Shown here: in pieces, positions 32,886 through 43,065 of the stretch
Layout: each line of letters begins with the position of its first letter
Position numbering within the stretch: position 1 is the first letter of the stretch
NCBI RefSeq assembly: GCF_000284375.1
Contig: NC_017249.1
Location: forward strand, 1,488,001 to 1,552,000
Origin: Bradyrhizobium japonicum USDA 6
Lineage (GTDB): Bacteria; Pseudomonadota; Alphaproteobacteria; Rhizobiales; Xanthobacteraceae
Reading direction: 5' to 3'
DNA: 64,000 nucleotides
Translations under genes and position numbers: made by a program
Notes under the pieces: model-generated
Told to the model about the DNA's origin: nothing
Seen by the model: the letters and a program-made list of their open reading frames with translations, nothing else
Databases searched by the model: none

Positions 32886-34783
32886 TCAGCGATCCGGCAC
32901 TCGGACTCTTGATGCTCGTCCTCATCGTGGTCGTGATCATGATGGGCTTTCCGACCGCCTTCACCCTGATGGGGCTCGGCATGTTCTTCGGCTTCTTCGC
33001 CTATCACCGGGCGGGCGAAGCCTGGGGCGACAACCACATCTTCGACCTGATGGTCCAGCGCACATATGGTGCGATGACCAACGACGTCCTGATCTCGATC
33101 CCTCTGTTCGTGCTGATGGGCTACGTCATGGAGCGCGGCGCGCTGGTCGACAAGATGTTCTACTCGATCCAGCTCGCCTTCCGCCGCGTGCCTGCCTCGC
33201 TCGCGGTGGCGACGCTGATTGTCTGCACGTTCTGGGGCATCGCAAGCGGGCTCGTCGGCGCGGTCGTGGTATTGATGGGCGTCATCGCCTTCAATCCGAT
33301 GCTGAAGGCCGGCTATGACGTCAAGCTCGCCTCGGGCGTCATCACCGCCGGCGGCACGCTCGGCATCCTGATTCCGCCCTCGGTGATGATCATCGTCTAC
33401 GCGGCCGTGGCCGGACAGTCGGTGGTGAAGCTCTACGCGGCGGCGATGTTTCCTGGCTTCTTCCTGGCCTTCCTCTATCTCGTCTACATCGTCGGCTGGG
33501 CACTCCTCAATCCGAAGATTGCGCCGAAGCTTCCCGAAAGCGAAGTCAAGGTTCCGGTCCGTCCGTGGATCGTCACGCTGCAGCAAGCCTATTCGCGCAA
33601 AGTGCTGCCGGCGCTCGTTGCGGCGCTGCTGGCGCCTGCCAGGATCGTCAATGCCGGCGTCGATGGCGCCCGCGTCACCTATTTGACGTTGGTGAGGAGC
33701 CTCGGCTATGCGCTGGTGCCGCTGGTCCTCACGCTCGCAACGCTCTGGGCCGCCTGGTGGTATGTCGTGATCCACCAGCAGGCTGACATTCAAACGCCGG
33801 TCGCGGCCGCAACGCAGCAACAGCCGCGCGCAGAGGAGACGCTCCAGCCGCTCGGCGCGGGCGCCCAGGAGCAGGAGAGCGCCGAAGAAAAGCTCGAGGA
33901 ACTCGGCGGCGCTGCGAGCCGGTCGGAGAGGGCCACGACGAACGAGCCTGAGGTGCTCCAGCAAATGGGCAGTGCCGAGCTGCGGGGCAAGACCACGGCC
34001 GCGCCCGCGGAGTCCGGACCGCCGCCCGAGTTCTATACTTACTTTGCCGTCGTCGCCGGTATCTGCGCGCTCATGCTCCTCTATTATTACTGGACCATGG
34101 AGGCCGAGCAGTTCGAGGTGCTGCGGCTCCTGGTCATGTCCGTGATGCCCCTCGGCATCCTGACTGTGGTCGTGCTCGCCGTGATCCTGTTCGGCATCAC
34201 CACCGCGACGGAATCGGCGGCAGTGGGTGCGGCCGGCGCCTTCCTGCTCGCGTTCCAGGCCAGAACGCTGGACTGGAAGCGCACCAAGGAGGCGGTGTTC
34301 CTGACCGCCAAGACCACCTCGATGGTGTGCTGGCTTTTCGTGGGCTCGGCGCTGTTCTCGGCGGTGTTCGCGATCCTCGGCGGCCAGGCGCTGCTCGAAA
34401 GGTGGGTGCTCTCGCTCAACATGTCGCCGGTCCAGTTCATGATCCTGTCGCAGGCGATCATCTTCCTGCTCGGCTGGCCGTTGGAATGGACCGAGATCAT
34501 CGTGATCTTCGTGCCGATCTTCCTGCCGATGCTGAAGCACTTCAACATCGATCCGATCCTGTGGGGCGTGCTGGTCTTCGTCAACCTCCAGGCCGCATTC
34601 CTGTCGCCGCCCGTGGCGATGTCGGCCTTCTATCTGAAGGGCGTGGCGCCAAAGCACGTCACGCTCAACCAGATCTTCTCCGGCATGATGCCCTACATGC
34701 TGATCGTGATCCTCTGCATGGTGTTCATGTACATCTGGCCCGGCCTGACGCTGTGGCTGCCGAACTATCTGTACGGAAGTTGA
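32882..34783 (+). CDS. TRAP transporter large permease (DctM family) with a large internal insertion
   Basis: A 633-residue sodium-coupled transporter subunit; standard DctM is about 425-430 residues. The N-terminal half is typical (VVVIMMGFPTAFTLMGLGMF; SGVITAGGTLGILIPPSVMI), as is the C-terminal half (GITTATESAAVGAAGAFLLA; QAAFLSPPVAMSAFYLKGVA). Between them, about residues 220-400, lies an insertion with an extra hydrophobic pair and a hydrophilic Gln/Glu/Ala-rich stretch (about 300-382, including EETLQPLGAGAQEQESAEEK). ATG 32882 overlaps the DctQ stop (ATGA). Confidence 0.9.
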   Translation: MISDPALGLLMLVLIVVVIMMGFPTAFTLMGLGMFFGFFAYHRAGEAWGDNHIFDLMVQRTYGAMTNDVLISIPLFVLMGYVMERGALVDKMFYSIQLAFRRVPASLAVATLIVCTFWGIASGLVGAVVVLMGVIAFNPMLKAGYDVKLASGVITAGGTLGILIPPSVMIIVYAAVAGQSVVKLYAAAMFPGFFLAFLYLVYIVGWALLNPKIAPKLPESEVKVPVRPWIVTLQQAYSRKVLPALVAALLAPARIVNAGVDGARVTYLTLVRSLGYALVPLVLTLATLWAAWWYVVIHQQADIQTPVAAATQQQPRAEETLQPLGAGAQEQESAEEKLEELGGAASRSERATTNEPEVLQQMGSAELRGKTTAAPAESGPPPEFYTYFAVVAGICALMLLYYYWTMEAEQFEVLRLLVMSVMPLGILTVVVLAVILFGITTATESAAVGAAGAFLLAFQARTLDWKRTKEAVFLTAKTTSMVCWLFVGSALFSAVFAILGGQALLERWVLSLNMSPVQFMILSQAIIFLLGWPLEWTEIIVIFVPIFLPMLKHFNIDPILWGVLVFVNLQAAFLSPPVAMSAFYLKGVAPKHVTLNQIFSGMMPYMLIVILCMVFMYIWPGLTLWLPNYLYGS

Positions 34784-34907
34784 GCATCGGGCCGCCCCTT
34801 GGGCGAAGGAGTGGGCGGAAAAACTCATTTCGGACTGTGAACCATCTTACACCACATGCCTCCGATGGTGCTAGAATGGTCAGGCTTCTTGCTTGAAGGA
34901 GGCCCCG

Positions 34908-35102
34908 ATGCTGACACCCTTCAACGTGTCGTACTGGGAACAGAGCGCCCGTGACTGGACGATGAGGCTTGGCGCGCTCATGCCCCAACCGCGCAAAGAG
35001 CCCGCTGAGCCCAAACCACAGCGGCCCCCGTGGCGGCACTTCGACGATACCCATGATTGGGACTCGACCGCGGAGGAATGGGTCCCCAACCACGACAAGT
35101 GA
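34908..35102 (+). CDS. Small hypothetical protein with strong ribosome binding site
   Basis: A 64-residue protein starting MLTPFNVSYWEQSARDWTMR. GAAGGAGG lies 6 nt before the ATG. The composition is Trp/Pro/Asp-rich, with repeated W-x-x-x motifs (RPPWRHFDDTHDWDSTAEEW), and there is no signal or membrane segment. I do not recognise the family. It lies 124 nt downstream of the TRAP operon and may be transcribed separately. Confidence 0.6.
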   Translation: MLTPFNVSYWEQSARDWTMRLGALMPQPRKEPAEPKPQRPPWRHFDDTHDWDSTAEEWVPNHDK

Positions 35103-35160
35103 TCGAGCCCGGACCGAGCCTGCCTGGACGCCTTCACCGACGTTACGATGTTACGCATAT

Positions 35161-35808
35161 TCATCCATGAAGCAGGCCATATTCCGAGAGGGCCTGCCTG
35201 AACGCCTCCATCGACGTGTGGCGATGCGCGAACAGCCCCGCCTCACGCGCGCCGGCAACATTGGCCATGAGATCGTCGACGAACAGCACGGTCTGCGGCA
35301 TCGCGTTGAGCTCGGACAGGCAGCGGCGATAGCAGCGCGGGTCCGGTTTCGCCGTATTGAACCGGGCCGAGGCGTAGATTCTCGAGCCGAACAGCGGACG
35401 CAGATCGGGGAGCAGCGCGTCGATATGGTCGGCGACCAGCGTGGTGTTGTTGGTGAGGATGGCAACATCGACGGTCTTGCGCAGGCGGCGCACGATCTCC
35501 AGCATCGCGGCATTCGCCTGCATCGAACGGCGCCGCGCTTCCACCCACTCGTCGAGCGACAGCGGATAGCCGATGCGTTCGCCGAAGCCTCGCAGATAGT
35601 CCGCAGCATCGAGCGCGCCGGAATCGCCGAGCGACTCGAAGCCGCTGTCCCAGATCGCCTCGTGGATGAACGCGCTGCTCGTCCCCGCCAGCTCTGCCAA
35701 GCACGCGACACGCTTTGCCCTGTCATAGTCGCAGAGCACGTTGTCCATGTCGAACAGGACGAGCTTGATTCCATCAGTCACGGCAACACTCTCGGATTGG
35801 CCGAACAT
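35161..35808 (-). CDS. HAD-superfamily hydrolase (class I, HAD-IA)
   Basis: A 215-residue phosphatase-like enzyme. Motif I is LVLFDMDNVLCDYD (about 17-30, nucleophile the first Asp), motif II VAILTNNT (about 115-122), motif III lysine in FNTAKPDPRCYRRCL and motif IV TVLFVDDLMANV (about 172). The cap region is helical. It probably dephosphorylates a small metabolite; the substrate is unknown. It lies about 60 nt downstream of the AraC regulator gene in the same direction, so it may be co-transcribed. Confidence 0.85.
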   Translation of the reverse strand: MFGQSESVAVTDGIKLVLFDMDNVLCDYDRAKRVACLAELAGTSSAFIHEAIWDSGFESLGDSGALDAADYLRGFGERIGYPLSLDEWVEARRRSMQANAAMLEIVRRLRKTVDVAILTNNTTLVADHIDALLPDLRPLFGSRIYASARFNTAKPDPRCYRRCLSELNAMPQTVLFVDDLMANVAGAREAGLFAHRHTSMEAFRQALSEYGLLHG

Positions 35809-35872
35809 CCGGCCGTGATCGGTGTCATATCCCGACTACGCGCAGGGGACAAATCCGGCACCGTCTCTACGG

Positions 35873-36898
35873 CTACGAGGTGCGACGGCGGGCCAGTTGA
35901 TGCAGCACCGTATCGATGGTCGGGACCGCACCGGTCTCGCGGAGCCAATTGTCGGCCAGCTCCCTCAGTTCGCCCGGCGTCAAGCCGAACTTGCGGCGGA
36001 ATGCGCGAATGAAGGTGGAATCGCTGCTGAAGCGCATGCCGACGGCGAGGTCGATCAGCCGCGTGTCCTCCGCGGACGGCGATATCAGCTGGCGGAAAGC
36101 GAGATTGAGGCGCTGCTCCCTCACATAGTGCGAGAGCCCGCCATCCGCCTCGAACAGCCGATAGAGGGTCGCGCGCGAGATCTGGAAGTGGCGGCACAAC
36201 TCGTCTGCGGTGAGCGCGTCGGTCTCGAGATTGTCCGCGATGCGGCGCTTGATCATCGCAAGATAAAGATGCCGCTCGGCGCGTTCGACTCCGGCCGCAA
36301 TGTCGGCGGTCCCGCCGGCGGCCGCGGCAACGATGTCGGCGATCGCTTCGATCGTGGCCTCTGCGCTGCCCGCCTCGGGCTCGGGTGGCAGCGTAAGCGC
36401 CGCGTAATGGCTGGCAAGCAGGCGCGTATGAGGATGGTTTGACGGCAGCAAGGTAGCCGTCGCCGAATCCGGATGAGCAAGCCGTGGCGCCAGCATGGCG
36501 CGTTGCAGGATGATCGCCATCAGGCGGGTACGACTGCCGCCGCCGCGCAGCACGGTCCGGTTCGGCTGCGCCATGTCGATCAGGCAGATGGCGCCGGGCC
36601 CCATCGTCACCTCGCGCCGGCCCGAGCTGAATCGCATCTCGCCCTCGACACACAGGGTGATCTGAAAGTGATCCATCGCACCGCGGGCGACGTGCGCAGG
36701 CGTCCGGTCGTATTCCTGATCGGTCGCGCGGGTATCGACCAGCAACGCATTGCGGGTCATCATCGTCACGGTGGTGACATGGAAGTCGTCCTCCGCGGTG
36801 AGCGGAACGACATCGCAGATGTCGGCCGTCATGGCGCGCAACTGTTTCAGCGCGTCCACCCCGCGCCCCGGGATGTCCGCCAGCATGGTCTCGTTCAC
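35873..36898 (-). CDS. AraC-family transcriptional regulator
   Basis: A 341-residue regulator. The N-terminal about 200 residues are a cupin-like AraC-binding domain (FQITLCVEGEMRFSSGRREV). The C-terminal double helix-turn-helix is at about 235-330 (ALTADELCRHFQISRATLYR; VGMRFSSDSTFIRAFRRKFG). It probably activates genes in response to a small effector; no target is evident except the adjacent HAD gene. The start at 36898 is GTG; an ATG three codons later (MLADIPG) is an alternative. Confidence 0.85.
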   Translation of the reverse strand: MNETMLADIPGRGVDALKQLRAMTADICDVVPLTAEDDFHVTTVTMMTRNALLVDTRATDQEYDRTPAHVARGAMDHFQITLCVEGEMRFSSGRREVTMGPGAICLIDMAQPNRTVLRGGGSRTRLMAIILQRAMLAPRLAHPDSATATLLPSNHPHTRLLASHYAALTLPPEPEAGSAEATIEAIADIVAAAAGGTADIAAGVERAERHLYLAMIKRRIADNLETDALTADELCRHFQISRATLYRLFEADGGLSHYVREQRLNLAFRQLISPSAEDTRLIDLAVGMRFSSDSTFIRAFRRKFGLTPGELRELADNWLRETGAVPTIDTVLHQLARRRTS

Positions 36899-37139
36899 GG
36901 CCGTCTCGTCTGCATTGCCCCACGATGAGGCCGTACCGCATGGACCCGATCGTCGAAGTCCGGCGGCCCCCCAACATCAGTTCCGCATGTAGCCATTCAG
37001 AAATCAGTGCGCAAGCGATGGTGGGCAAGGCCGCCGGCAGGATTTGGCGCGCGCCGATGTGCCGGATGTGCACACCGCGCTAGCCGCGCTTGCCAGCTAC
37101 GCGGGAAAGGGCAGCGTTCGCTACGCCTGGCAGGCTTCG

Positions 37140-39101
37140 TCACGCGCTCTTCGCGGGCCAGGGCACGACCTGTCCCGACATAACCGTGCGGTCACGGCCG
37201 CTGTCCTTGGCGGCGTAGAGCGCGCGGTCGGCGCCGGCGACCAGCGTGTTGCAGTCCAGCGCGGTCTGAGATGGAAGGCTTGTCGCAGCGCCGATGCTTG
37301 CCGTAACCAGGCGGGAGGGCGGATTTTGTGTATGCAGCATCGCGAGGTCGTGCAATGCCTCGCGAATCTCTTCGCCGACTTCGGCGCAGCCATCCGGGCC
37401 GGTGTTCGGCAACAATACGGCGAATTCCTCGCCGCCGTAGCGCGCAGCGAGGTCCGCCGGGCGTTTGGCCTGAGCGGACAGGATCCGGCCGAGCGCGCGG
37501 AGGCAGCCGTCACCCGCCTGATGTCCGTAATGATCGTTGAATTTCTTGAAGTGATCGACGTCGATCAACAGGAGCGAGATCTGCGTGCCGTCGCGCCGGG
37601 CGCGCGCCCATTCCTCAGCGAGGCGCTCGTCGAACGCGCGGCGGTTGGCAAGCCCGGTCAGGCCATCGGTGGTCGCGAGCGATGCGAGTTTGTCCTGCAA
37701 GTCCTTCTGCTCGGTCATGTCGCGCACGACCGCGACGACACCGTCGACCTCGCCGCTGTCGGAGGCTCGGGTCACGTGCAAGGCCGCCTCGGCCCAGATA
37801 TCGCCCTTGTCGCGATGGCGCTGGCGATAGACGAACCGCGCTTCCTCGGCCTCGTCGTTCTTCAGCGATGCGATGGCCTGCTCGACCCGCTCCATGTCGT
37901 CCGCGTGGATACCGGCCACCGCCGACGTACCGAGCAGTTCCTCGGGAGACCAACCGATGATGCGCACGCACGAGGGAGAGACGTAGAGCAGTCGGTTGTC
38001 CAGACCAATCCGGGATACCATATCGCTGGATTGCTCCGCGAGCAGGCGGAAATGGGCTTCATTCGCGACCAGGGCCTGCGCCATTCGCTGCCGCTGCCAG
38101 AGCTGGCGGACCAGGTAGAAGCCGATCACCGCGATCAGCACGACGAGGCCGAGCACAAAGGCCGTGCGTACGGCTGCCGCGCGTCGCCAGGGCGCCAGCA
38201 CGTCGTCCTGTGACTTGCTCGTCAGCACCATCAGCGGATAGCGGCTGCTGCGCTGGTAGTAGCTCAGCCGCTGCACCCCATCGAGCGGCGACTTGAAATA
38301 GTAGATCGCCGCCGCTGGGCGACTTTTCCATTCCCTGAACAGAGGCGTATTGGAGAGGTCGCGCCCGATGAAGGCGCTGGTCTCGTCGTGGCTGCGCGCC
38401 AGCATGATACCGGCGTCGTTGAGCAGCGATGCCGAGCCGTTCGACCCGACGTCGAAGCGCTCGTAGAATTTCGCGAAATAGGCGACGTCGATCGTGAGCA
38501 GCGCGACGCCGGCAAAGCTGCCGTCGGGATGGTTGATCCGGCGTGACGCGGTGATGATCCACTGGCCGCCGGCGCGGCTCTTGATGGGCCGGCCGATCAG
38601 CGTGTCCTTCGCCGGGGAATCACGGTGCTGCCGGAAATATTCGCGATCGCTGTTGTTGAGCTTGGAGAAGTCGACATGCTCGGTCGTGGCAAGCCATCGG
38701 CCGGTCTCGTCATAGACGAAGATACCGCGGATGCGGTCTGATGATTTGCGGGTCGGCAGGTAAGTCTGGAGCTTCGCGATCGTGTCCGGGCCGGTCCCGT
38801 CGAGTTCGAGCCGATGGACCAGCCCGACCAGGATCGTATCGGCAAGCTCGAACGTGTCGTCCGCGTGCTGGACCAGGGAATGCGCGAGGTTGGCGACGTC
38901 GATCTCGGCGTTCCGGAGGTCGGAGTTGTGCGTTTCCCATTCGCGCCAGACGCTCAAGCCGAGGATCGCCAAGCAGATCAGCACGACGAATCCGCCCGCC
39001 CAGAGCGGAAGGCGCGTCTTGCCGAGTTCGCGGTTCGAGACCAACGGGCTTGCTCCAAATCGGAGCAAACCTCTCACTTTGGCCTTAACGGCCTGTTGCA
39101 A
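37140..39101 (-). CDS. Membrane diguanylate cyclase: Cache-PAS-GGDEF
   Basis: A 653-residue sensor. One transmembrane helix is near residues 31-53 (LWAGGFVVLICLAILGLSVW), a periplasmic dCache sensor spans about 55-295, and a second helix is at about 305-330. A PAS domain follows (ISRIGLDNRLLYVSPSCVRI type, about 360-470), then GGDEF (SLATTDGLTGLANRRAFDER; active site RYGGEEFAVLLP). The I-site R-P-A-D lies exactly five residues before GGEEF, so product feedback is expected. It makes c-di-GMP in response to a periplasmic ligand. The TTG start at 39101 is uncertain. Confidence 0.9.
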   Translation of the reverse strand: MQQAVKAKVRGLLRFGASPLVSNRELGKTRLPLWAGGFVVLICLAILGLSVWREWETHNSDLRNAEIDVANLAHSLVQHADDTFELADTILVGLVHRLELDGTGPDTIAKLQTYLPTRKSSDRIRGIFVYDETGRWLATTEHVDFSKLNNSDREYFRQHRDSPAKDTLIGRPIKSRAGGQWIITASRRINHPDGSFAGVALLTIDVAYFAKFYERFDVGSNGSASLLNDAGIMLARSHDETSAFIGRDLSNTPLFREWKSRPAAAIYYFKSPLDGVQRLSYYQRSSRYPLMVLTSKSQDDVLAPWRRAAAVRTAFVLGLVVLIAVIGFYLVRQLWQRQRMAQALVANEAHFRLLAEQSSDMVSRIGLDNRLLYVSPSCVRIIGWSPEELLGTSAVAGIHADDMERVEQAIASLKNDEAEEARFVYRQRHRDKGDIWAEAALHVTRASDSGEVDGVVAVVRDMTEQKDLQDKLASLATTDGLTGLANRRAFDERLAEEWARARRDGTQISLLLIDVDHFKKFNDHYGHQAGDGCLRALGRILSAQAKRPADLAARYGGEEFAVLLPNTGPDGCAEVGEEIREALHDLAMLHTQNPPSRLVTASIGAATSLPSQTALDCNTLVAGADRALYAAKDSGRDRTVMSGQVVPWPAKSA

Positions 39102-39224
39102 CTTCCGCGATGATTTTGCGCGTCCGTAATCCGCCGGATGAGGTCGCCGATATTTTGATCGACTCTCATCGCCGGATGTTAACTACGTCGCCGCGGCATG
39201 ACGGCTTCGCGCGCGTCTGCCGCG

Positions 39225-39446
39225 TCAGTCGACCAGCGTGAAGCCGACGCGCAGCGTCACCTGGTAGTGGCGGACGGCGCCATTCTCGATGTGACCGCGT
39301 GTCTGCACCACCTCGAACCATTTCATTTCGCGAACGGTCTTGGCGGCGCGGCTGATCGCGTTCTTGATCGCATCCTCGATGGAGGTTTCGGATGATCCGA
39401 CCAGCTCCAGGATCTTGTAGACGTGATCCGTCTCGGCTGTGGGCAT
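39225..39446 (-). CDS. Dodecin
   Basis: A 73-residue flavin-binding dodecameric protein that stores and protects FMN or riboflavin. The sequence [20 protein letters not shown], then [20 protein letters not shown] and [20 protein letters not shown] matches the family throughout, including the Trp that stacks on flavin. ATG 39446 has GGGAGACG upstream. Stand-alone gene. Confidence 0.92.
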   Translation of the reverse strand: MPTAETDHVYKILELVGSSETSIEDAIKNAISRAAKTVREMKWFEVVQTRGHIENGAVRHYQVTLRVGFTLVD

Positions 39447-39592
39447 GGTACGTCTCCCTCGTTTGCGTTGCGGCACCACCGCCACCCGCTCCCATTTGAA
39501 CGGGTACCGGCGTTCCGGGTTCCATCGTCCGCCATGGCCCGCATGCGCCAGCCGAGGTGGAGTGCGTCGCACCCGCCTGCTAAGCGCTGTCC

Positions 39593-40474
39593 ATGGATTC
39601 GGCGCGGCGCGACAGAACGATCGGCTTTCTCTGCCTCGGTGTGACCGCGTTCGGCTGGGCGCTGAACTGGCCATTGATGAAGCTGCTGCTCCAGCAATGG
39701 CCGCCGCTGTTCGCGCGCGGGCTGGCCGGCGTCTGCGCCTCGCTCATTCTCGGCGCGCTCGCACTGGGCCGGAAGGAATCCTTCGCCGTTCCGCGCGAGG
39801 CGATTCCGCGGCTGTTGTTTGCGACCCTCACCAACGTCCTTGCCTGGATGGGGCTCGGCACGGTCGCGATGAAATATGTGACCGTGAGCGAGGGGGCTCT
39901 GCTCGCCTATACGATGCCGATCTGGGCCATGCTGTTCGCCTGGCCTGTGCTGGGTACGCGGCCGACCATGCGGGATATTTTGGGTCTCGTCCTCGGTGTC
40001 GCCGGCGTCGGGCTGCTCCTCGGCGGCCACGGCTTTGCGTTCGGCGCCGACAAGCTGCTCGGCATCGCGCTCGCGCTGCTCTGCGCCATCCTGTTCGCGT
40101 TCGGCAATGTGCTCAACCGCAAGGCGCTGCCGATGCCGCCGCTGGTGGTCGTCGCCTGGCAGGTTGGGCTCGGCTGCGCCACGATGCTGATCCTCGGCAT
40201 CCTGTTCGAGCAACCCGATATCACCGCGATCACCCCGCTGGGTCTCGGCTGCTTCGTCTATATGACGCTGGTGCCGATGGGCGTCTGCTACGTCACCTGG
40301 TTCGAGACGTTGCGCCGCCTGCCGCCGACCTCGGCCTCGACCGGCATGCTGATCGTCCCCGTGATCGGCGTCGTCTCCGCCGCGATCATCCTGGGCGAGC
40401 CGCTGGGCCTGCGCGAATGGGCGGCGATGGCGCTCACGCTCGGCGGCGTGACGCTGGCATTGCAGCGGGCCTAG
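39593..40474 (+). CDS. EamA/DMT-family transporter
   Basis: A 293-residue inner-membrane protein with about ten transmembrane helices in two EamA repeats ([20 protein letters not shown] at about residue 15; [20 protein letters not shown] at about 165). The family exports amino acids or other metabolites; the substrate here is unknown. It ends 6 nt before the stop of the convergent glycosyltransferase gene. Confidence 0.88.
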   Translation: MDSARRDRTIGFLCLGVTAFGWALNWPLMKLLLQQWPPLFARGLAGVCASLILGALALGRKESFAVPREAIPRLLFATLTNVLAWMGLGTVAMKYVTVSEGALLAYTMPIWAMLFAWPVLGTRPTMRDILGLVLGVAGVGLLLGGHGFAFGADKLLGIALALLCAILFAFGNVLNRKALPMPPLVVVAWQVGLGCATMLILGILFEQPDITAITPLGLGCFVYMTLVPMGVCYVTWFETLRRLPPTSASTGMLIVPVIGVVSAAIILGEPLGLREWAAMALTLGGVTLALQRA

Positions 40475-40479
40475 AGGCG

Positions 40480-41727
40480 TTATTCCGCGGCCTGCGATAG
40501 GATGGGCGCCGGCTGCGTCCCGCGCCATAGCAGCCGCAGCAGCAGGATCAGGAGCGCCATCAGGGCGAAGCCGCCCAGGGCGGGCGCGAAATGTTGGTCG
40601 GGATCGGCCTTCTGCCCGAATTGCACCGCGAGCCGCCCCGACTGCAGCAGCCCATAGGCTCCGGCGAACAGGATCAGCCCGTATATGATGCCCCGCTCGC
40701 GCGGGCTCGCCATCCTGGTGAGATCGGGCAGCATCAGGGCCAGACCGATCCCGACCATCGGCAGATCGTAATCATAGGCATAGGGGCTGATCATCACGGA
40801 TACCATCACGGCGGCACCGAGCGTGAAGGCCGGTGAAGCGCCCCGCGCCGCACCGAGAAGGACGGTGAACAAGGCCAGCCCGGCAACGGCCGTCTGTCCC
40901 CAGAAGGCCGCGCTTGCGGGAAGGCCGGCTTTGTACAGCGCAGCATAGGTCGAGATCATGCGGAAGAGCGGGTAGAAGCCCTGCTCGAGATAGCCCGCCG
41001 ATTCCCTGATCGCTCCGAGCCACGCGAACCAGATCTGCCCCCCGAAGAGGAGCGTGCAGAGCAGCGAGCTTGCCAGTACGACGGCCGCGGCCGTTCCGAG
41101 CGCAATCCAGCGCCGCGTCACCAGCAGATAGACCCCGGCGGCAATCGCCAGGTGCGGCTTGATCACCATGGCGCCGAGCGCGAGGCCCGCCAACAGCTGC
41201 CGCCGCTCCACGTTGAGGCAGACCAGCCCGATCAGCGCCCCCGTCAGAAAGCCGTTCTGCCCGCAGCCGATGGTGATCGCCATCGCCGGAAACAGGATCA
41301 CCAGCACCTGCGCGAAATTCCGGCCGGCGATCGCCCGGAGCGTCACGAGATAAAGTGCAAGCGTCGCGGCGGTGAACAGGAGATAGCCGACGCCGATCGG
41401 CAGGAATGCGAACGGCGCGAGCAGGAGGTCGTATTGCGGCGGATAGGTCCAGGGCATGAAGCCGGTGGCGCCGCCGGCGGCCTCCATCTGCATCTTCAGC
41501 AGGGCGTCGAAATGATAGACCTGGTCGAGATCGCCGCGCCAGACGTGCTGCGCGACGATGTGGAAGGCATCGAAATCGGCGAGCTCGCGATCCGTCCAGC
41601 CGCCGAAGCGTGCGAACCAGAAGGCCTTGAAGACGGCGATCGACGCCAGCGCCGCCAGCACAAAGCGAACATAGGTGGTCCGCTTCGATGGCGAGGACTG
41701 AACCGCTTCCAGCGTCTCGGCAAACAT
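40480..41727 (-). CDS. GT87-type membrane glycosyltransferase (DUF2029)
   Basis: A 415-residue integral membrane protein with about ten helices. The first luminal loop contains DRELADFDAFHIVAQHVWRG, with the conserved acidic motif, and a later loop MPWTYPPQYDLLLAPFAFLP, both characteristic of GT87/DUF2029 polyprenyl-phosphate-dependent mannosyltransferases. It probably adds a sugar to a glycan or lipid on the periplasmic side. ATG 41727 (MFAETLEAVQ) was preferred to the longer frame at 41790. Confidence 0.8.
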   Translation of the reverse strand: MFAETLEAVQSSPSKRTTYVRFVLAALASIAVFKAFWFARFGGWTDRELADFDAFHIVAQHVWRGDLDQVYHFDALLKMQMEAAGGATGFMPWTYPPQYDLLLAPFAFLPIGVGYLLFTAATLALYLVTLRAIAGRNFAQVLVILFPAMAITIGCGQNGFLTGALIGLVCLNVERRQLLAGLALGAMVIKPHLAIAAGVYLLVTRRWIALGTAAAVVLASSLLCTLLFGGQIWFAWLGAIRESAGYLEQGFYPLFRMISTYAALYKAGLPASAAFWGQTAVAGLALFTVLLGAARGASPAFTLGAAVMVSVMISPYAYDYDLPMVGIGLALMLPDLTRMASPRERGIIYGLILFAGAYGLLQSGRLAVQFGQKADPDQHFAPALGGFALMALLILLLRLLWRGTQPAPILSQAAE

Positions 41728-42061
41728 GAGCGACGACCTTGGACCTGATGGATCGGCGGCTGGACGGGCAGGGCCGCGGATCCCGGCCAAACTGCCATCG
41801 GAGGCTTAAGGGACTGTAACGAATGCGGAAGGATTTGGCCGCCGGCGCCTCTCTGGCGGCGCTGGGGCGCGCGGAACTGGGCCTGGCTAACCGCCGATCT
41901 TGCGCCGGGGTGACGCGATTTCCGGCCGACCTGAATGCGATGTCGAAATGACCTTTTCGAAATCGCCCGCCCGCACAGATGGCCGTGCTTGCCCGCTCGA
42001 AGACAGGCGAGCTAACCTGCGCATATCCTGCCAAGTTTTCTGCCAAGTTCGATGTGCGGCG

Positions 42062-43063
42062 ATGATCGACAGTTGGACGAAGGGCGTTCTGGTTGCGATC
42101 GGCCTGTCTGCCGTGCCCGCGCCGGGCGTCGCGCAGGACGATCTCGATGCTGCGCCCTGCACGATGGCGCTGCAAGTGAGCACCGATCCTTCCATGATCG
42201 AGTGCCGCAAGCTTGAGACGGCCAATCCCGCCTTGCTCGCGTTCCTGCCGCTGCGCCGGACCTTCAACGATGACTTTGACGAGCATCCGCTTGCGACAGG
42301 TCGCTGGGTGCCGCATTACGCCGGCGGTGCGGCCTGGCCGGAAGCGCGCTATTGGGGCGGTGACGGCTCCGACTTCAAGCGCAAGACCAGCGCCAATGGC
42401 GAGCAGCAGATCTACGTCGATCCGCGCTATTCGGGGCGTGCGGGGACGCCGCTTGGGCTAGATCCGTTCAAGGTGAAGGACGGCGTGCTCTCGATCGTCG
42501 CCAGCCGCACGCCGCCGGAACTGAAGTCCGTTCTGTTCAACAACGAGTACATCTCGGGAATCCTGACCACGCAGGGCACGTTCGCGCAGAAGCACGGCTA
42601 TTTCGAAATCCGCGCCAAGGTGCCGGTCGGCCATGCGGTGTGGCCGGCGTTCTGGATGCTGGCGGACGACGGCGGCTGGCCGCCGGAGGTCGACGTGCTG
42701 GAAGGCCGCGGCGAGCGGCCCGGCGATCTCGTGATGACGACGCATTGGCGGATTCCGTCGACCCAGAAGATCCAGTCCTGCGGCTTCGACTATGCGGTCG
42801 GCGATGCTTCGAGCACGTTCCATAATTACGGTGTGCTGTGGGAGGAGGATCGCCTGGTCTATTTCATCGACCGCAAGCCGGTCTCCGACATCAAGGTGCC
42901 GATCGGCTTCGACGATCCCATGTACATGATCGTCAATCTCGCGATCGGATCGAAATTCTTTCTCGGCGTCGGTCCGGTCGATGCGCAATCGCCGCCCACC
43001 GTCGCATTCGAGATCGACCGGATTTCCGCCTATCAGATCGACATGGAGCAGGCTCGGAGATAG
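42062..43063 (+). CDS. Glycoside hydrolase family 16 (beta-glucanase-like), exported
   Basis: A 333-residue enzyme with an N-terminal signal (VLVAIGLSAVPAPGVAQ, cleavage near 25). The jelly-roll GH16 catalytic motif E-x-D-x-x-E is PPEVDVLEGRGE with E209, D211 and E214, and the preceding segment GYFEIRAKVPVGHAVWPAFW is typical of the family. It hydrolyses beta-1,3 or 1,3-1,4 glucans or galactans. It is 2 nt upstream of the GH1 gene, so both act on the same glycan. A start further upstream (41900) would lack a clean signal. Confidence 0.88.
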   Translation: MIDSWTKGVLVAIGLSAVPAPGVAQDDLDAAPCTMALQVSTDPSMIECRKLETANPALLAFLPLRRTFNDDFDEHPLATGRWVPHYAGGAAWPEARYWGGDGSDFKRKTSANGEQQIYVDPRYSGRAGTPLGLDPFKVKDGVLSIVASRTPPELKSVLFNNEYISGILTTQGTFAQKHGYFEIRAKVPVGHAVWPAFWMLADDGGWPPEVDVLEGRGERPGDLVMTTHWRIPSTQKIQSCGFDYAVGDASSTFHNYGVLWEEDRLVYFIDRKPVSDIKVPIGFDDPMYMIVNLAIGSKFFLGVGPVDAQSPPTVAFEIDRISAYQIDMEQARR

Positions 43064-43065
43064 CG

